64,000 nt of DNA from Streptomyces sp. NRRL B-1347 (GTDB lineage: Bacteria; Actinomycetota; Actinomycetes; Streptomycetales; Streptomycetaceae), in the NCBI RefSeq assembly GCF_000720325.1, contig NZ_JOJM01000046.1, positions 1 to 64,000 on the forward strand, written 5' to 3'. Position numbers and translations under genes: made by a program. Below, in pieces: positions 26,305-35,352 of this stretch; position 1 is the first letter of the stretch; each line of letters opens with the position of its first letter. The notes under the pieces are model-generated. The model did no database searches. It was not told the origin of the DNA and saw only the letters and a program-made list of their open reading frames with translations.

Positions 26305-28641
26305 TCATGGTCCGTGCCACTCCGTGACGTCGGGTGTCTGCGGGCCCGCGGTGGCCGGTCGCGCAGTTCCCCGCGCCCCTTCGGGGCACTGCCGCACGAG
26401 CGGAGTGACCCTGACCGCGAAGCCGTTGAGCACCGCCGTGCCCGAGAGCGGGTCGAGGAGGCTCCCGTCGAGGAGCTGGTTGACGTTGGCGCCGGGGTCG
26501 GCCGCGGCGACGGTCAGCCGGGTGCCCGGGCGGTCGTGGCCCCAGCCGTGCGGCAGGCTCACCACCCCCGGGCGCACCGCGTCCGTCACCTCCACCGGGA
26601 CCGCGATCTCGCCACCAGCGGCCGTCACGCGCGCGTGTTCGCCGTCCGCAACGCCGAGCCGGGCCGCGTCCTCGGGGTGGACGTGCAGGGTGCAGCGGTT
26701 GGAGCCGCCGGTGAGGGTGGGGACGTTGTGCATCCAGCTGTTGTTGGAGCGCAGATGGCGGCGGCCGACGAGGACGAGGGCGGCCGGGGCCTCGCGCACC
26801 GCGCGGGCGAGCCGCGGCAGGTCGGCGGCGATCGGGTCCGGAAGGAGTTCGATCCGCCCGCTGCGGGTCTTGAGGACCTCCGGGACGCGCGGGCGCAGCG
26901 GGCCGAGGTCGATGCCGTGCGGGTGGTCGAGGAGGCGGGCCAGGCTCAGGCCTGCCGGCTCCGCGCCGAAGCCGTCGCCGTACGGGCCGAGGCGCAGCAT
27001 CATGTCCAGGCGCCGCTCGGGGCCGCTCTCCCCGGTGAGCCGGGCCGCGAGGTCCCCGGGGTCGCGGCCGTGCACGGGCGAGTGCGGGGCGGCGACGGCC
27101 TCGGCGAGGGTGCGCTCGACGACCATGGCGTCGACGGCGGCGGGGTCGGCGTCGTGCCGCCCGGTCGCGGCGAGCACGAGCCGCGCGAGGATCTCGGTCT
27201 CCGGCATCCGGCCGTCCTCCAGGGGCACGGCGGCGCGGGTGTAGCGGACCTGGTTGCGCACGGCCAGGGCGTTGAAGGCGAAGGGGAAGTGGGCGCTCTG
27301 GGCGGGCGGGGGCGGCGGCAGGACGACGTGGGCGTGGCGCGCGGTCTCGTTCAGGTACGGGTCGACGCTCACCATGAAGTCCAGGGACTCCAGGGCCTTG
27401 TCGAGGCGGTCGCCGTCGGGCGCGGACAGGACGGGGTTGGCGGCGATGGCGATGACCGCGCGGACGGGGCTCTCGCCCAGGCCGCCGTCCGGGACGCGGG
27501 GCGGGGTGTCGATCTCCTCGGCGAGCGCGGCGACGGGCAGTTCGCCCTTGGCCTCGGGGTGCCCGCTCACGCGGCTGCGCCAGCGGCCGAGCGCGAAGCC
27601 CCGGCCCGGCCCTGCGGGGCGCGGCGCCCTGCCGGTGGCGGAGAGCGGGAACATCACGCCGCCGGGCCGGTCGACGTTGCCGGTCAGGACGTTCAGTACG
27701 TCGGCGAGCCAGCAGGTCAGCGTGCCGTGGGCGACGGCGCTCGCGCCGACCCTGCCGTACACGGCGGCGGTGGGCGCGGCGGCGAGCTCGTGGGCCAGGG
27801 CGCGGATGGTGTCGGCGGGCACGTCGCAGGCGGGGGCAACGGCCTGCGGAGTGAAGTCCCTTACGGCGGCGGCCAGTTCGTCGAGCCCCGTGACGTGGTC
27901 CGCGAGCGCGCCGAGGTCGGTGAGGCCGTCCGCGAACAGGACCTGCGCCATCGCGGCGAGCAGCAGCGCGTCCGTGCCGGGCCGGATCGCCAGGTGCCGG
28001 TCGGCGAGGAGCGCGGTGCGGGTGCGGCGCGGGTCGACGACGGTGAGCCGACCGCCCCGGGCGCGCAGCGCCTTGAGCCTGCCGGGGAAGTCGGGCGCGG
28101 TGCACAGGCTGCCGTTGGAGTCCAGCGGGTTGGCGCCGAGGATCAGCAGGTGGTCGGTGCGGTCCAGGTCCGGTACGGGGATCGCGAACGGGTCGCCGAA
28201 GAGGAGGCCGCACGAGACGTGCTTGGGCATCTGGTCGACGGTGCTCGCGGTGAACAGGCTGCGGGTGCCGAGGGCGCCGAGCAGCACGGGTGGGTACAGG
28301 GCGCCCGCCATGGTGTGCACGTTCGGGTTGCCGAGCACGACGCCCACCGCGTGCGGCCCGTACCGCTCGACGACGGGGCCGAGGCCCGCGGCGACGGCGT
28401 CGAACGCCTCGTCCCAGCCCGTCTCCACGAGGCGTCCGCCGCTGCGGACGAGGGGCCCGCGCAGCCGGTCGGGGTCGGCGTCGGCCGCGCCGAAGGAGGC
28501 GCCCTTGGGGCAGACGAAGCCGCGGCTGAAGACGTCGTCCCGGTCGCCGCGGGCGCCGGTCACGCGCGCGCCCTCGACGGTGAGCGTGAGCCCGCAGGTG
28601 GCTTCGCAGAGCGGGCAGATGCGCGGGGCGGTGCGGGTCAT
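26305..28641 (-). CDS. Molybdopterin oxidoreductase (formate dehydrogenase/nitrate reductase family)
   Basis: Encodes 778 residues. Cys9, Cys12, Cys16 and Cys44 form the N-terminal [4Fe-4S] site; the bis-MGD binding domains follow, ending with the molydopterin-binding domain ([23 protein letters not shown] region). There is no Tat signal, so the enzyme is cytoplasmic. The substrate is not evident. The ribosome site is GGGAGGGCCC. The last roughly 30 residues are encoded by a dispersed repeat (26351-26388) and flanking sequence, so the native C-terminus has probably been replaced. Confidence 0.88.
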   Translation of the reverse strand: MTRTAPRICPLCEATCGLTLTVEGARVTGARGDRDDVFSRGFVCPKGASFGAADADPDRLRGPLVRSGGRLVETGWDEAFDAVAAGLGPVVERYGPHAVGVVLGNPNVHTMAGALYPPVLLGALGTRSLFTASTVDQMPKHVSCGLLFGDPFAIPVPDLDRTDHLLILGANPLDSNGSLCTAPDFPGRLKALRARGGRLTVVDPRRTRTALLADRHLAIRPGTDALLLAAMAQVLFADGLTDLGALADHVTGLDELAAAVRDFTPQAVAPACDVPADTIRALAHELAAAPTAAVYGRVGASAVAHGTLTCWLADVLNVLTGNVDRPGGVMFPLSATGRAPRPAGPGRGFALGRWRSRVSGHPEAKGELPVAALAEEIDTPPRVPDGGLGESPVRAVIAIAANPVLSAPDGDRLDKALESLDFMVSVDPYLNETARHAHVVLPPPPPAQSAHFPFAFNALAVRNQVRYTRAAVPLEDGRMPETEILARLVLAATGRHDADPAAVDAMVVERTLAEAVAAPHSPVHGRDPGDLAARLTGESGPERRLDMMLRLGPYGDGFGAEPAGLSLARLLDHPHGIDLGPLRPRVPEVLKTRSGRIELLPDPIAADLPRLARAVREAPAALVLVGRRHLRSNNSWMHNVPTLTGGSNRCTLHVHPEDAARLGVADGEHARVTAAGGEIAVPVEVTDAVRPGVVSLPHGWGHDRPGTRLTVAAADPGANVNQLLDGSLLDPLSGTAVLNGFAVRVTPLVRQCPEGARGTARPATAGPQTPDVTEWHGP
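26351..26388 (-). repeat. Dispersed repeat, copy 3, inside a coding sequence
   Basis: GTGGCCGGTCGCGCAGTTCC followed by CCGCGCCCCTTCGGGGCA is the reverse-orientation core of the family at 853. Here it lies within the 3' end of the molybdopterin oxidoreductase gene and is translated as the [15 protein letters not shown] region. Confidence 0.65.
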
Positions 28642-28685
28642 GGGCCCTCCCGGGGCGTGGCGCGGCGGCGCGGTGCGCCCCCAGC

Positions 28686-28701
28686 ATACCGACCGGTACG
28701 T
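28686..28701. promoter_or_regulatory. Putative TetR operator upstream of the molybdopterin oxidoreductase
   Basis: ATACCGACCGGTACGT lies 45 bp before the oxidoreductase start, in the short gap after the tetR gene at 28715. It shares a 12-bp core with elements at 2454 and 6486. The adjacent tetR product is the obvious candidate to bind it. Confidence 0.5.
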
Positions 28702-28714
28702 ACGGCGCCAGGGC

Positions 28715-29365
28715 TCAGCCGAGCGCCCGCTCGACGTACGCGTACAGCAGGGTCCGCGTCTCGGCCACGATCTGCGGATCCCCCAGCGGGTCGGTGCGGA
28801 AGGCCAGTTGCAGCAGCGCGTCGACGGCCTCGACGCTGACGAGCATGGTGCGGCGGAGCCGGGCGTCCAGCGGGCGGCCGAGGTGGCCGGCGAGGAGCCG
28901 GGCGACGCGGTCGGCGACCGTCTCGTTGGCGTCGGGCATCGCGTCGGGCGCCGACGGAATGCCGAAGTCGACCCGCCCGAAGCCGGGGACGGTGCGCTTC
29001 ATCAGCAGGTACTCGTCGAAGGCCGCCGCGACGGCGCCGCGCAGGTCACCGCGGGGCACGGCCGTCATGCGCGCCGCGACCCGACGGGCGTAGGCGTCGA
29101 GGTTGCGGTGGGCCAGGGCGTCGGCCAGGGCGCGCTTGTTGTCGAAGAAGCGGTAGACCGAGCCGATGGGCACGCCCGCGCGCTCCGCGACCGCGCGGGT
29201 GGTCAGGTCCTCGTAGCCGACCTCGTCGAGGAGGGCGGCGCAGGCGTCGAGGATCCGGGTGAGCCGCTCCGCGCTGCGGCGCTGCACGGGGGTGCGGCGC
29301 AGGGCCGCCGGAGGGTTCGGGTCACGCGTTCCGGAGGAGTCACGCACTCCCGGAGAGTAGAACAC
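28715..29365 (-). CDS. TetR family transcriptional regulator
   Basis: Encodes 216 residues. The helix-turn-helix [24 protein letters not shown] is at about 54-77. The start is uncertain: the GTG at 29365 and a GTG at 29347 are both possible and neither has a good ribosome site. It lies upstream of the molybdopterin oxidoreductase on the same strand and is divergent from hmgA, so it could control either. Confidence 0.88.
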   Translation of the reverse strand: MFYSPGVRDSSGTRDPNPPAALRRTPVQRRSAERLTRILDACAALLDEVGYEDLTTRAVAERAGVPIGSVYRFFDNKRALADALAHRNLDAYARRVAARMTAVPRGDLRGAVAAAFDEYLLMKRTVPGFGRVDFGIPSAPDAMPDANETVADRVARLLAGHLGRPLDARLRRTMLVSVEAVDALLQLAFRTDPLGDPQIVAETRTLLYAYVERALG

Positions 29366-29404
29366 CGTTCACATTTCACGGATCCCTCTTGCGCGGGGAA
29401 ATGC

Positions 29405-29432
29405 CGAATCCTACGGTGTTCCATAGGAATCG
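29405..29432. promoter_or_regulatory. Inverted repeat in the tetR/hmgA divergent promoter region
   Basis: CGAATCCTA (29405-29413) and TAGGAATCG (29424-29432) are complementary at 8 of 9 positions across a 10-bp spacer, roughly one helical turn. It is located 57 bp before the hmgA start, in a region AT-richer than average: a candidate operator for homogentisate control. Confidence 0.5.
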
Positions 29433-29488
29433 TTGGCGAGGGCGCCGGCGTGGGCCCCGTCGTGGGCCAGGGAGCCGAGGGAGCTGTC

Positions 29489-30823
29489 ATGAGCGGGGAC
29501 CAGCCGAAGGACGACAGGGGCAACGCGCGCAAGCTCGCCGAGGGGCTCACCTACCTCTCCGGATTCGGCAACGAGCACAGCTCGGAGGCCGTCCCCGGCG
29601 CCCTGCCGCTCGGCCGCAACTCACCGCAGCGCGCCCCCCTCGGTCTGTACGCGGAGCAGCTGAGCGGCACCGCGTTCACCGAGCCGCGCGCCCACAACCG
29701 CCGCTCGTGGCTGTACCGCGTCCGCCCGTCGGCCGCGCACCCGTCGTTCACCCGGGTCGACAACGGCGCGATCCGCACGGCCCCGTTCACCGAGACCGTG
29801 CCCGACCCCAACCGCCTGCGCTGGAACCCGCTGCCGGAGCCGGCCCCCGGCACCGACTGGCTGGCCGGCCTGTGGACCCTCGGGGGCAACGGCGACGCGA
29901 CCCAGCGCACGGGCATGGCGGTGCACCTCTACCACGCCAACGCCTCCATGGACCGGGTGTTCAGCGACGCCGACGGCGAGCTGCTCATCGTGCCCGAGCA
30001 GGGCGGCCTGCTGCTCCGCACCGAGCTGGGCCTGCTGCACGCCGAGCCCGGCCACGTCGCCCTGATCCCGCGCGGCGTCCGCTTCCGCGTCGAGCTGCTC
30101 GACGAGAGGGCCCGCGGGTACGTCTGCGAGAACTACGGCGCGGTCTTCCAGCTCCCCGACCTCGGCCCGATCGGCGCCAACGGCCTGGCGAACGCGCGGG
30201 ACTTCATGGCCCCCGTCGCCGCGTACGAGGACGTCGAGGGCCCGGTCGAGGTCGTCAACAAGTTCTGCGGCAACCTCTGGGCGGCCACCTACGACCACTC
30301 CCCGCTCGACGTCGTCGCCTGGCACGGCAACCACGTGCCGTACGTGTACGACATGCGCCGCTTCAACGTCATCGGCACCATCTCCTACGACCACCCGGAC
30401 CCGTCCATCTTCACGGTCCTCACCTCGCCTTCGGACACCCCTGGCCTCGCGGGCGTCGACTTCGTGGTGTTCGCCCCGCGCTGGCTGGTCGGCGAGGACA
30501 CCTTCCGGCCGCCGTACTTCCACCGGAACGTGATGAGCGAGTACATGGGCCTGATCGAGGGCGCGTACGACGCCAAGGCGGAGGGCTTCGTGCCGGGCGG
30601 CGGCTCGCTGCACAACATGATGTCGGCGCACGGCCCCGACCGGGAGACCTTCGAGCGGGCCAGCGCCGCCGAGCTGAAGCCGCAGAAGATCGACGACGGT
30701 CTGGCGTTCATGTTCGAGACCCGCTGGCCGGTGACCGCCACGGAGCAGGCGGCTTCGGCGGACCATCTGCAGCGGGGGTACGACGACGTGTGGCAGGGTC
30801 TGGAGCGTCATTTCCGGCCGTAG
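29489..30823 (+). CDS. hmgA: Homogentisate 1,2-dioxygenase
   Basis: Encodes 444 residues from the ATG at 29489 (GAGGGAG upstream). N-terminal [19 protein letters not shown] and NSPQRAP are the family start; the C-terminal cupin holds the iron ligands in [15 protein letters not shown] (His and Glu) and the later His. It opens the ring of homogentisate to maleylacetoacetate in tyrosine/phenylalanine catabolism. No maleylacetoacetate isomerase or fumarylacetoacetase gene is nearby. A GntR gene follows after 52 bp and may be co-transcribed. Confidence 0.97.
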   Translation: MSGDQPKDDRGNARKLAEGLTYLSGFGNEHSSEAVPGALPLGRNSPQRAPLGLYAEQLSGTAFTEPRAHNRRSWLYRVRPSAAHPSFTRVDNGAIRTAPFTETVPDPNRLRWNPLPEPAPGTDWLAGLWTLGGNGDATQRTGMAVHLYHANASMDRVFSDADGELLIVPEQGGLLLRTELGLLHAEPGHVALIPRGVRFRVELLDERARGYVCENYGAVFQLPDLGPIGANGLANARDFMAPVAAYEDVEGPVEVVNKFCGNLWAATYDHSPLDVVAWHGNHVPYVYDMRRFNVIGTISYDHPDPSIFTVLTSPSDTPGLAGVDFVVFAPRWLVGEDTFRPPYFHRNVMSEYMGLIEGAYDAKAEGFVPGGGSLHNMMSAHGPDRETFERASAAELKPQKIDDGLAFMFETRWPVTATEQAASADHLQRGYDDVWQGLERHFRP

Positions 30824-30875
30824 CACCACCACTTCCGGCCGCTGTCCGCATCGTCTCGGAAGTACGGAGTTCCCT

Positions 30876-31625
30876 GTGACCGCTTTCGCCCCGGACTCGA
30901 TCGTCCTGAACCGAAAGCTGCCGCTGTGGTATCAGGTGTCGCAGTCGCTGCGCGCCTCGATACTCGGCCGCACGCCGGACGCCCCGCTGCGCCTGCCCAC
31001 CGAGGAGCAGCTGGCGGGGCACTACGGCGTCAGCGTGCTCACCATGCGCCAGGCCCTCAAGGAGCTGGAGGACGAGGGCCTGATCAGCAGGCACCGGCGG
31101 CGCGGCACGTTCATCGAGCCGGACGTGCGGCGCGGCTCGCCGGTGCGGCTGCTCGGCTCGGTCGACGCGATCGTGGCGCAGCAGTCCGGCATGGACACCA
31201 AGCTCTTGTCCCACGGCCGGGAGCAGGTGCCCACCGACGTCGCCGAGCACTTCCCCGGGCTCGCCGAGGTCGCCACGTACCACCGGCTGCGCAGCGACGC
31301 CAGGACCGGCGAGCCGACCAACCACGCGCGCAACCACGTGCGCCCCGACCTCGCCGAGCGCATCGACCCGACCGACCTGGAGCGCTGGCCGATGACGAAG
31401 GTCCTGCGCGACGTGGTGGGCGTGGCGATCTCGCGCATCACCGACACCGTGGAGGCCCGGCTCGCCGACCCGGAGACGGCCCGCCTGCTCCAAGTGCCGC
31501 TGCTCAGCCCGATCCTGCACTACACCGGCATCACGTACGACACCGAGGGGCGGGCGCTCGACGTGGCCAGGATCCAGTACCGGGGCGACCGCTTCTCCTT
31601 CACCGTCACGCTCGACGCGACCTGA
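30876..31625 (+). CDS. GntR family regulator with UTRA ligand domain
   Basis: Encodes 249 residues with a GTG start. The N-terminal winged helix (LPTEEQLAGHYGVSVLTMRQ, LEDEGLISRHRRRGTFI) is followed by a chorismate-lyase-like UTRA domain (about 80-245), the HutC-type architecture. The position directly after hmgA suggests it senses an intermediate of aromatic catabolism and regulates hmgA, possibly through the inverted repeat at 29405-29432 (inference). Confidence 0.92.
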   Translation: MTAFAPDSIVLNRKLPLWYQVSQSLRASILGRTPDAPLRLPTEEQLAGHYGVSVLTMRQALKELEDEGLISRHRRRGTFIEPDVRRGSPVRLLGSVDAIVAQQSGMDTKLLSHGREQVPTDVAEHFPGLAEVATYHRLRSDARTGEPTNHARNHVRPDLAERIDPTDLERWPMTKVLRDVVGVAISRITDTVEARLADPETARLLQVPLLSPILHYTGITYDTEGRALDVARIQYRGDRFSFTVTLDAT

Positions 31626-31650
31626 TGACCGCCTCCCGGCGCGTCGTACG

Positions 31651-32850
31651 ATGCCGGGCGTGACGTACGACGACGCGCCGCCGCTCGCCGATCTCATGCC
31701 GTGGTCCGTCGCGCCGCTCCGGCCGGGGCGCGGCTGGCCGATGGCGCCCGACGCCGCGTCCCTCAAGGCCCGTTGGGACACGTTCGTCCGCGCCGACGCG
31801 GCCGGGCGCGAGGCGCTGTTCGGGCCCACGCGGGCCCGCACCCTGCACACCTCGGTGGCCCAGCTGCCCGGCTGCGGCGGCGGCACCGGACGCCTCGCCC
31901 GCGAGGACGGGCCCTGCGCCGAACCCGTCCGGGTGGTGCACGGCCCCTTCGACGAGCAGTGGCTGATACCCGATCACCGCCTCCTCGACGCGGCCCGCCC
32001 CGAGCTGTGGCGGGTGGCGGGTGCCGGGCAGCTCTTCCTCACCGAGCAGGGGTACGTTCCCGACGCGGACGCCGGGCCCGCCGTCCTCGCCTCCGCGGTG
32101 CTGCCGGACGGGCGCTCCCCCGCCGGGCGGCCCGGCCGCATCCGCCCGCTGTACCGACGTCCTGACGGCACTGAAACGAACGTTCTACCCAGTCTGTTGG
32201 AGTACCTCGCCCGGCAGTACGGGACGGACGTCGCCCCGGAGGACTTCCTGGCCTGGACCCTGGTCGCCGCGCGGGCCGCGCCCGCGGGCCCCGTCGTGCC
32301 GCTCCCCGCCGCCGCCGACGTGTGGGCCCGGGGTCTTGAGCTCGGGCGCCGCGCGCTCCGGCTCCAGCTGCGCGGGGCCGCGGGCGAGCGGCCGAAGCTG
32401 CCCGGCGGGCGACGGCCGTACGTGCGGGCGCCACTGCCCGCGCGCCCCTCGGGCATCGCCTACGACGCCGACGAAGAGGCCCTGCGGATCGGCGGGGGCG
32501 GGCTCATCTCGCCCGTGCCCGCCGGGGCGTGGGACTTCCGGGTCAGCGGCGTGCGCGTCCTGGAGCTGTGGTTCGAGCGGCGGACGGCTCCGGCGGAGCC
32601 CGGCACCCTGGAGGCCGTCCGGCCGTCGGTGTGGCCCCAGGCCTGGACCTCGCAGCTCCTGGAGCTGATCACGGTCCTGGCCCTGCTCGCGGAACTCCCG
32701 GCGTTCACGGAGCTCGCCGCGGACGACGCGCTCACGGCCACGGAGCTGCACGCGGCGGGCGTCCTGCCCGTCCCCGCGGCGGCCCGGCGCCCGGCCTCGG
32801 TGCTCGACCACCACGAGGAGGGGCCGGAGGGACAGTTCGCCCTGCTGTGA
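31651..32850 (+). CDS. Protein resembling the C-terminal domain of type ISP restriction-modification enzymes
   Basis: Encodes 399 residues beginning PGVTYDDAPPLADLMPWSV. The conserved elements I recognise are the ones streptomycete annotations label 'type ISP restriction/modification enzyme': the opening block, HGPFDEQWLIPDHRL, RPLYRR, and the C-terminal RVLELWFERRTAPAEPG and WTSQLLELITVLALL. The helicase, nuclease and methyltransferase domains of a true type ISP enzyme (over 1500 residues) are absent, so it cannot cut or methylate alone. Start uncertain (ATG 31651 or GTG 31660, no clear ribosome site). Role unknown. Confidence 0.75.
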   Translation: MPGVTYDDAPPLADLMPWSVAPLRPGRGWPMAPDAASLKARWDTFVRADAAGREALFGPTRARTLHTSVAQLPGCGGGTGRLAREDGPCAEPVRVVHGPFDEQWLIPDHRLLDAARPELWRVAGAGQLFLTEQGYVPDADAGPAVLASAVLPDGRSPAGRPGRIRPLYRRPDGTETNVLPSLLEYLARQYGTDVAPEDFLAWTLVAARAAPAGPVVPLPAAADVWARGLELGRRALRLQLRGAAGERPKLPGGRRPYVRAPLPARPSGIAYDADEEALRIGGGGLISPVPAGAWDFRVSGVRVLELWFERRTAPAEPGTLEAVRPSVWPQAWTSQLLELITVLALLAELPAFTELAADDALTATELHAAGVLPVPAAARRPASVLDHHEEGPEGQFALL

Positions 32851-32906
32851 GGGTCAGGCACGGCCGCCGCGGGGCCCACGAGCCCCTTTGGGAACGGCCG
32901 CCCCCG

Positions 32907-32983
32907 CGTCGCCTCTGTCACGTGACCGGGTTCCCCCGGCCCGGTCCTGCGGGCGGTACCCCAGTCACGTGACAGAGGCGACG
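32907..32983. promoter_or_regulatory. 20-bp perfect inverted repeat containing two GTCACGTGAC palindromes
   Basis: Positions 32907-32926 and 32964-32983 are perfectly complementary over 20 bp. Each arm also contains the self-complementary decamer GTCACGTGAC, so there are two palindromic sites 47 bp apart centre-to-centre in the 198-bp gap upstream of the oxidoreductase at 33049. This looks like a double operator permitting looping or cooperative binding; it could also fold as a cruciform or terminator for the preceding gene. Confidence 0.7.
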
Positions 32984-33048
32984 GCACACCGCCCCCGCCT
33001 AGCGTCGGGCGTGTCATCGCCCTCCATCACCGTCCGGGAGGAACTCCC

Positions 33049-34053
33049 ATGCACGCCATCCGACTGCACGCCTTCGGCGGTCCCGAGGAACTGCGGTACG
33101 AAGAGGTCGCCGACCCCGAGCCGGGCCCCGGCCAGGTCCGGATCGCCGTACGGGCGGCGGGGGTGCATCTGCTCGACACCGCCCTGCAGCGCGGCGCGGG
33201 CGACGAGCTGCCGTTCCCGCTGCCCGACCTGCCCGTGACGCCCGGCCGCGAGGTGGCCGGGGTCGTCGATCGGCTCGGCGACGGCGTGGCCGAGGAGTGG
33301 CTCGGGCGGCGCGTCGTCACGCACCTCGGCCTGGTCAACGCCGGGTACGCCGAGCTGGCCGTGCGCGAGACGGAGGCGCTGTTCCCGCTGCCGGACTCGG
33401 TGTCGTACGAGGCCGCGATCGCGATGGTGGGCAGCGGCCGGATGGCCCTTGGCGTCCTGGAGGTGGCCGCGCCGACGGCCGACGACGTGGTGCTCGTGAC
33501 CGCGGCGGCGGGCGGCATCGGCACGCTGCTCGTGCAGGCGGCGCGGAACCTCGGCGCCACCGTCGTGGGCGCGGCGGGCGGCCCGGACAAGGTTGCCCGG
33601 GTGCGGGCGCTCGGCGCGGACGTCTCGGTCGACTACGACCGTCCGGACTGGGCGGACGAGGTGCGCGCCGCGCTCGGCGGCCGCGAGGTCGGCGTGGCCT
33701 TCGACAGCGTCGGCGGGGCCGCGGGCCGCGCGGCGTTCGACCTCCTCGGCTACGGCGGGCAGTTCGTGATGTACGGCTGGTCGGCGGGGGCGCCGACGGA
33801 GTTCACCTCCAAGGACCTGCACGAGCGCCTGATCACGGCGACGTACGCGCTCGGCCCGCGCGTCCTGCGGGTGCCCGGCGGGCTGCGGGCCCTGCAGGAA
33901 CGCGCCCTCGCCGAGGCCGCGAGCGGCAGCATCGAACCGGTCGTCACGACCTTCCCGCTGCGTGCCGCGGCCGCCGCGCACACGGCGCTGCTCGGCCGCG
34001 CCACGGTCGGCAAGGTCGTCCTGCTCGCCTCCGCCGAGACGGTGACGTCATGA
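33049..34053 (+). CDS. Zinc-independent quinone oxidoreductase (MDR superfamily)
   Basis: Encodes 334 residues with a strong GGGAGG site. GroES-like N-domain (IRLHAFGGPEELRYEEV) and Rossmann motif TAAAGGIGTLLVQAAR identify an NADPH:quinone reductase-type MDR protein. The stop codon overlaps the ATG of a second oxidoreductase (ATGA), now reduced to a fragment. Control is probably through the double palindrome 66 bp upstream. Confidence 0.9.
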   Translation: MHAIRLHAFGGPEELRYEEVADPEPGPGQVRIAVRAAGVHLLDTALQRGAGDELPFPLPDLPVTPGREVAGVVDRLGDGVAEEWLGRRVVTHLGLVNAGYAELAVRETEALFPLPDSVSYEAAIAMVGSGRMALGVLEVAAPTADDVVLVTAAAGGIGTLLVQAARNLGATVVGAAGGPDKVARVRALGADVSVDYDRPDWADEVRAALGGREVGVAFDSVGGAAGRAAFDLLGYGGQFVMYGWSAGAPTEFTSKDLHERLITATYALGPRVLRVPGGLRALQERALAEAASGSIEPVVTTFPLRAAAAAHTALLGRATVGKVVLLASAETVTS

Positions 34054-34259
34054 CGATGCGCGCGATGGCCTTCACGGAGTACGGCGGCCCCGACGTCCTT
34101 CGCCCCCTGGAACTCGACGTCCCGGAGCCGGGGCCCGGGCAGGTGCGGGTGCGGGTCGGGGCCGCGGGCGTCATGCCCTCCGACACGGGCGTACGGCAGG
34201 GCGCGATGCGCCCGCCGGGCACCGCCTTCCCGATCGTGCCCGGCAACGAGTTCGCGGGG
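34050..34259 (+). pseudogene. N-terminal fragment of a second MDR oxidoreductase
   Basis: Translation-coupled to the preceding gene by an ATGA overlap. The first 70 residues (MTMRAMAFTEYGGPDVLRPL through VPGNEFAG) are a typical MDR GroES-like start. After the glycine codon at 34257-34259 similarity stops abruptly and the frame runs into LuxR-type sequence read out of frame. The cofactor domain is missing, so the protein is not functional. Confidence 0.8.
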
Positions 34260-34762
34260 ACACGGTGCTCGTGGACACCGCGGCGGCCCTCGCCGAGCGG
34301 GCGCCGGAGACTGCGGCGCGCCTGCTGTACGAGGCGATGACGGCGGCCTGGGCGTCCGGCAGGCGCGCGGCGGTCGACACCGCCCTGGAGCGGGCGACAT
34401 CCCTTGGCGTCGAGCTGGCCGCGGACCTGGAGCGCGAGTGCCGGGAGCAGGGCGCGGTGGGGCCGCTGCCGCTGGTGCTGCTCCAGCGGGCCCGGGCGCG
34501 CGCGGAGCTGCGGGCCACGGGCGAGAGCCGGGCGCGGCAGGGCGGTGAGCGGGTGCCGCTGGAGCGGCTCACGCCGCAGGAGCGTCACGTGGTGCGGCTC
34601 GCGGCGGCGGGTCTGACCAACCGGGACATCGACGCCCAGCTGTTCCTGTCCCCGCGCACGGTGGGTTACCACCTGTACAACGCGTATCCGAAGCTCGGGG
34701 TGTCGTCGCGGGGCGAACTGGCCCGGCTCGGTGTCGGGGCGGAAGAAGAGCTGAGCGCCTGA
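34260..34762 (+). pseudogene. C-terminal remnant of a large LuxR (LAL-type) regulator
   Basis: A reading frame with a GTG at 34265 encodes 165 residues: helical TPR-like sequence (LAERAPETAARLLYEAMTAA) and a complete LuxR helix-turn-helix at the end (LTPQERHVVRLAAAGLTNRD, then LFLSPRTVGYHLYNAYPKLG). The ATPase and most of the TPR region of such proteins (about 900 residues) are absent. The short stretch joining TPR and HTH parts suggests at least one further internal deletion. A free-standing HTH could still bind DNA if expressed. Confidence 0.75.
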
Positions 34763-34780
34763 GCGTGCTTGCCGGTGGCG

Positions 34781-34816
34781 TCCCGAAGGCGCGCGGGGAA
34801 CCGCGCGACCGGCCAC
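34781..34816 (+). repeat. Dispersed intergenic repeat, degenerate copy 4
   Basis: TCCCGAAGGCGCGCGGGGAA followed by CCGCGCGACCGGCCAC resembles the forward core at 853 with several changes. It starts about 19 bp after the LuxR remnant. Confidence 0.45.
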
Positions 34817-34966
34817 GCACGGCCCGCAGGCGAGCACGGCGCACCGGCCGGACAGCAACAGACGCTGGGGGGAGTTACCGGCGCCCGCCGCGTGCCGGGA
34901 GTGACGGCGGGGATACGGGGAGACGCGGGCGCCCCAGGGCGAGGCCGGAGGCGCCCACGCCAGAGA

Positions 34967-35236
34967 TCAGTGGCCGCCGAACAGCGAGCGGCGCAGTCTG
35001 CGCAGCGGTGCGAACAGCGAGACACGGCGCACCTGCGCGCGCTTGCCGCCCCGCTCGTGCGCGGCGCCACGCGAGGTCAGCTCGCGCATCAGCAGGGTGG
35101 CCTCGGCCGCCTCGCGCTGCGGGACGGCGGGACCGCCCAGCACCGAGAGATGACGGTCGAGGCGCCTACTGCTCGCGCCGCTCCCACAAGTGATCGCAGG
35201 GACCCTCGCCCTGCTGCGCACTGTTATCTGTTCCAT
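34967..35236 (-). CDS. Small basic protein, 89 residues, unknown function
   Basis: Starts at the ATG at 35236 with GGGGAGTGAC immediately upstream; a longer frame to 35338 lacks a ribosome site. The protein is Arg-rich with a basic C-terminal tail (FAPLRRLRRSLFGGH) and has no membrane helix or recognisable domain. It is read in the same direction as the sigma/anti-sigma pair and begins 117 bp after the anti-sigma stop, so it could be part of that transcript. Confidence 0.6.
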   Translation of the reverse strand: MEQITVRSRARVPAITCGSGASSRRLDRHLSVLGGPAVPQREAAEATLLMRELTSRGAAHERGGKRAQVRRVSLFAPLRRLRRSLFGGH

Positions 35237-35352
35237 GTCACTCCCCACCCGTACGAGGGCACCCGGCCCAGGGCAGGTTAACCCTATCGCCCCACCATGA
35301 CACTCGTGTATCCCGGTGGCGGGATTCACCTTCTCCACAAGGAGGTTGACGG

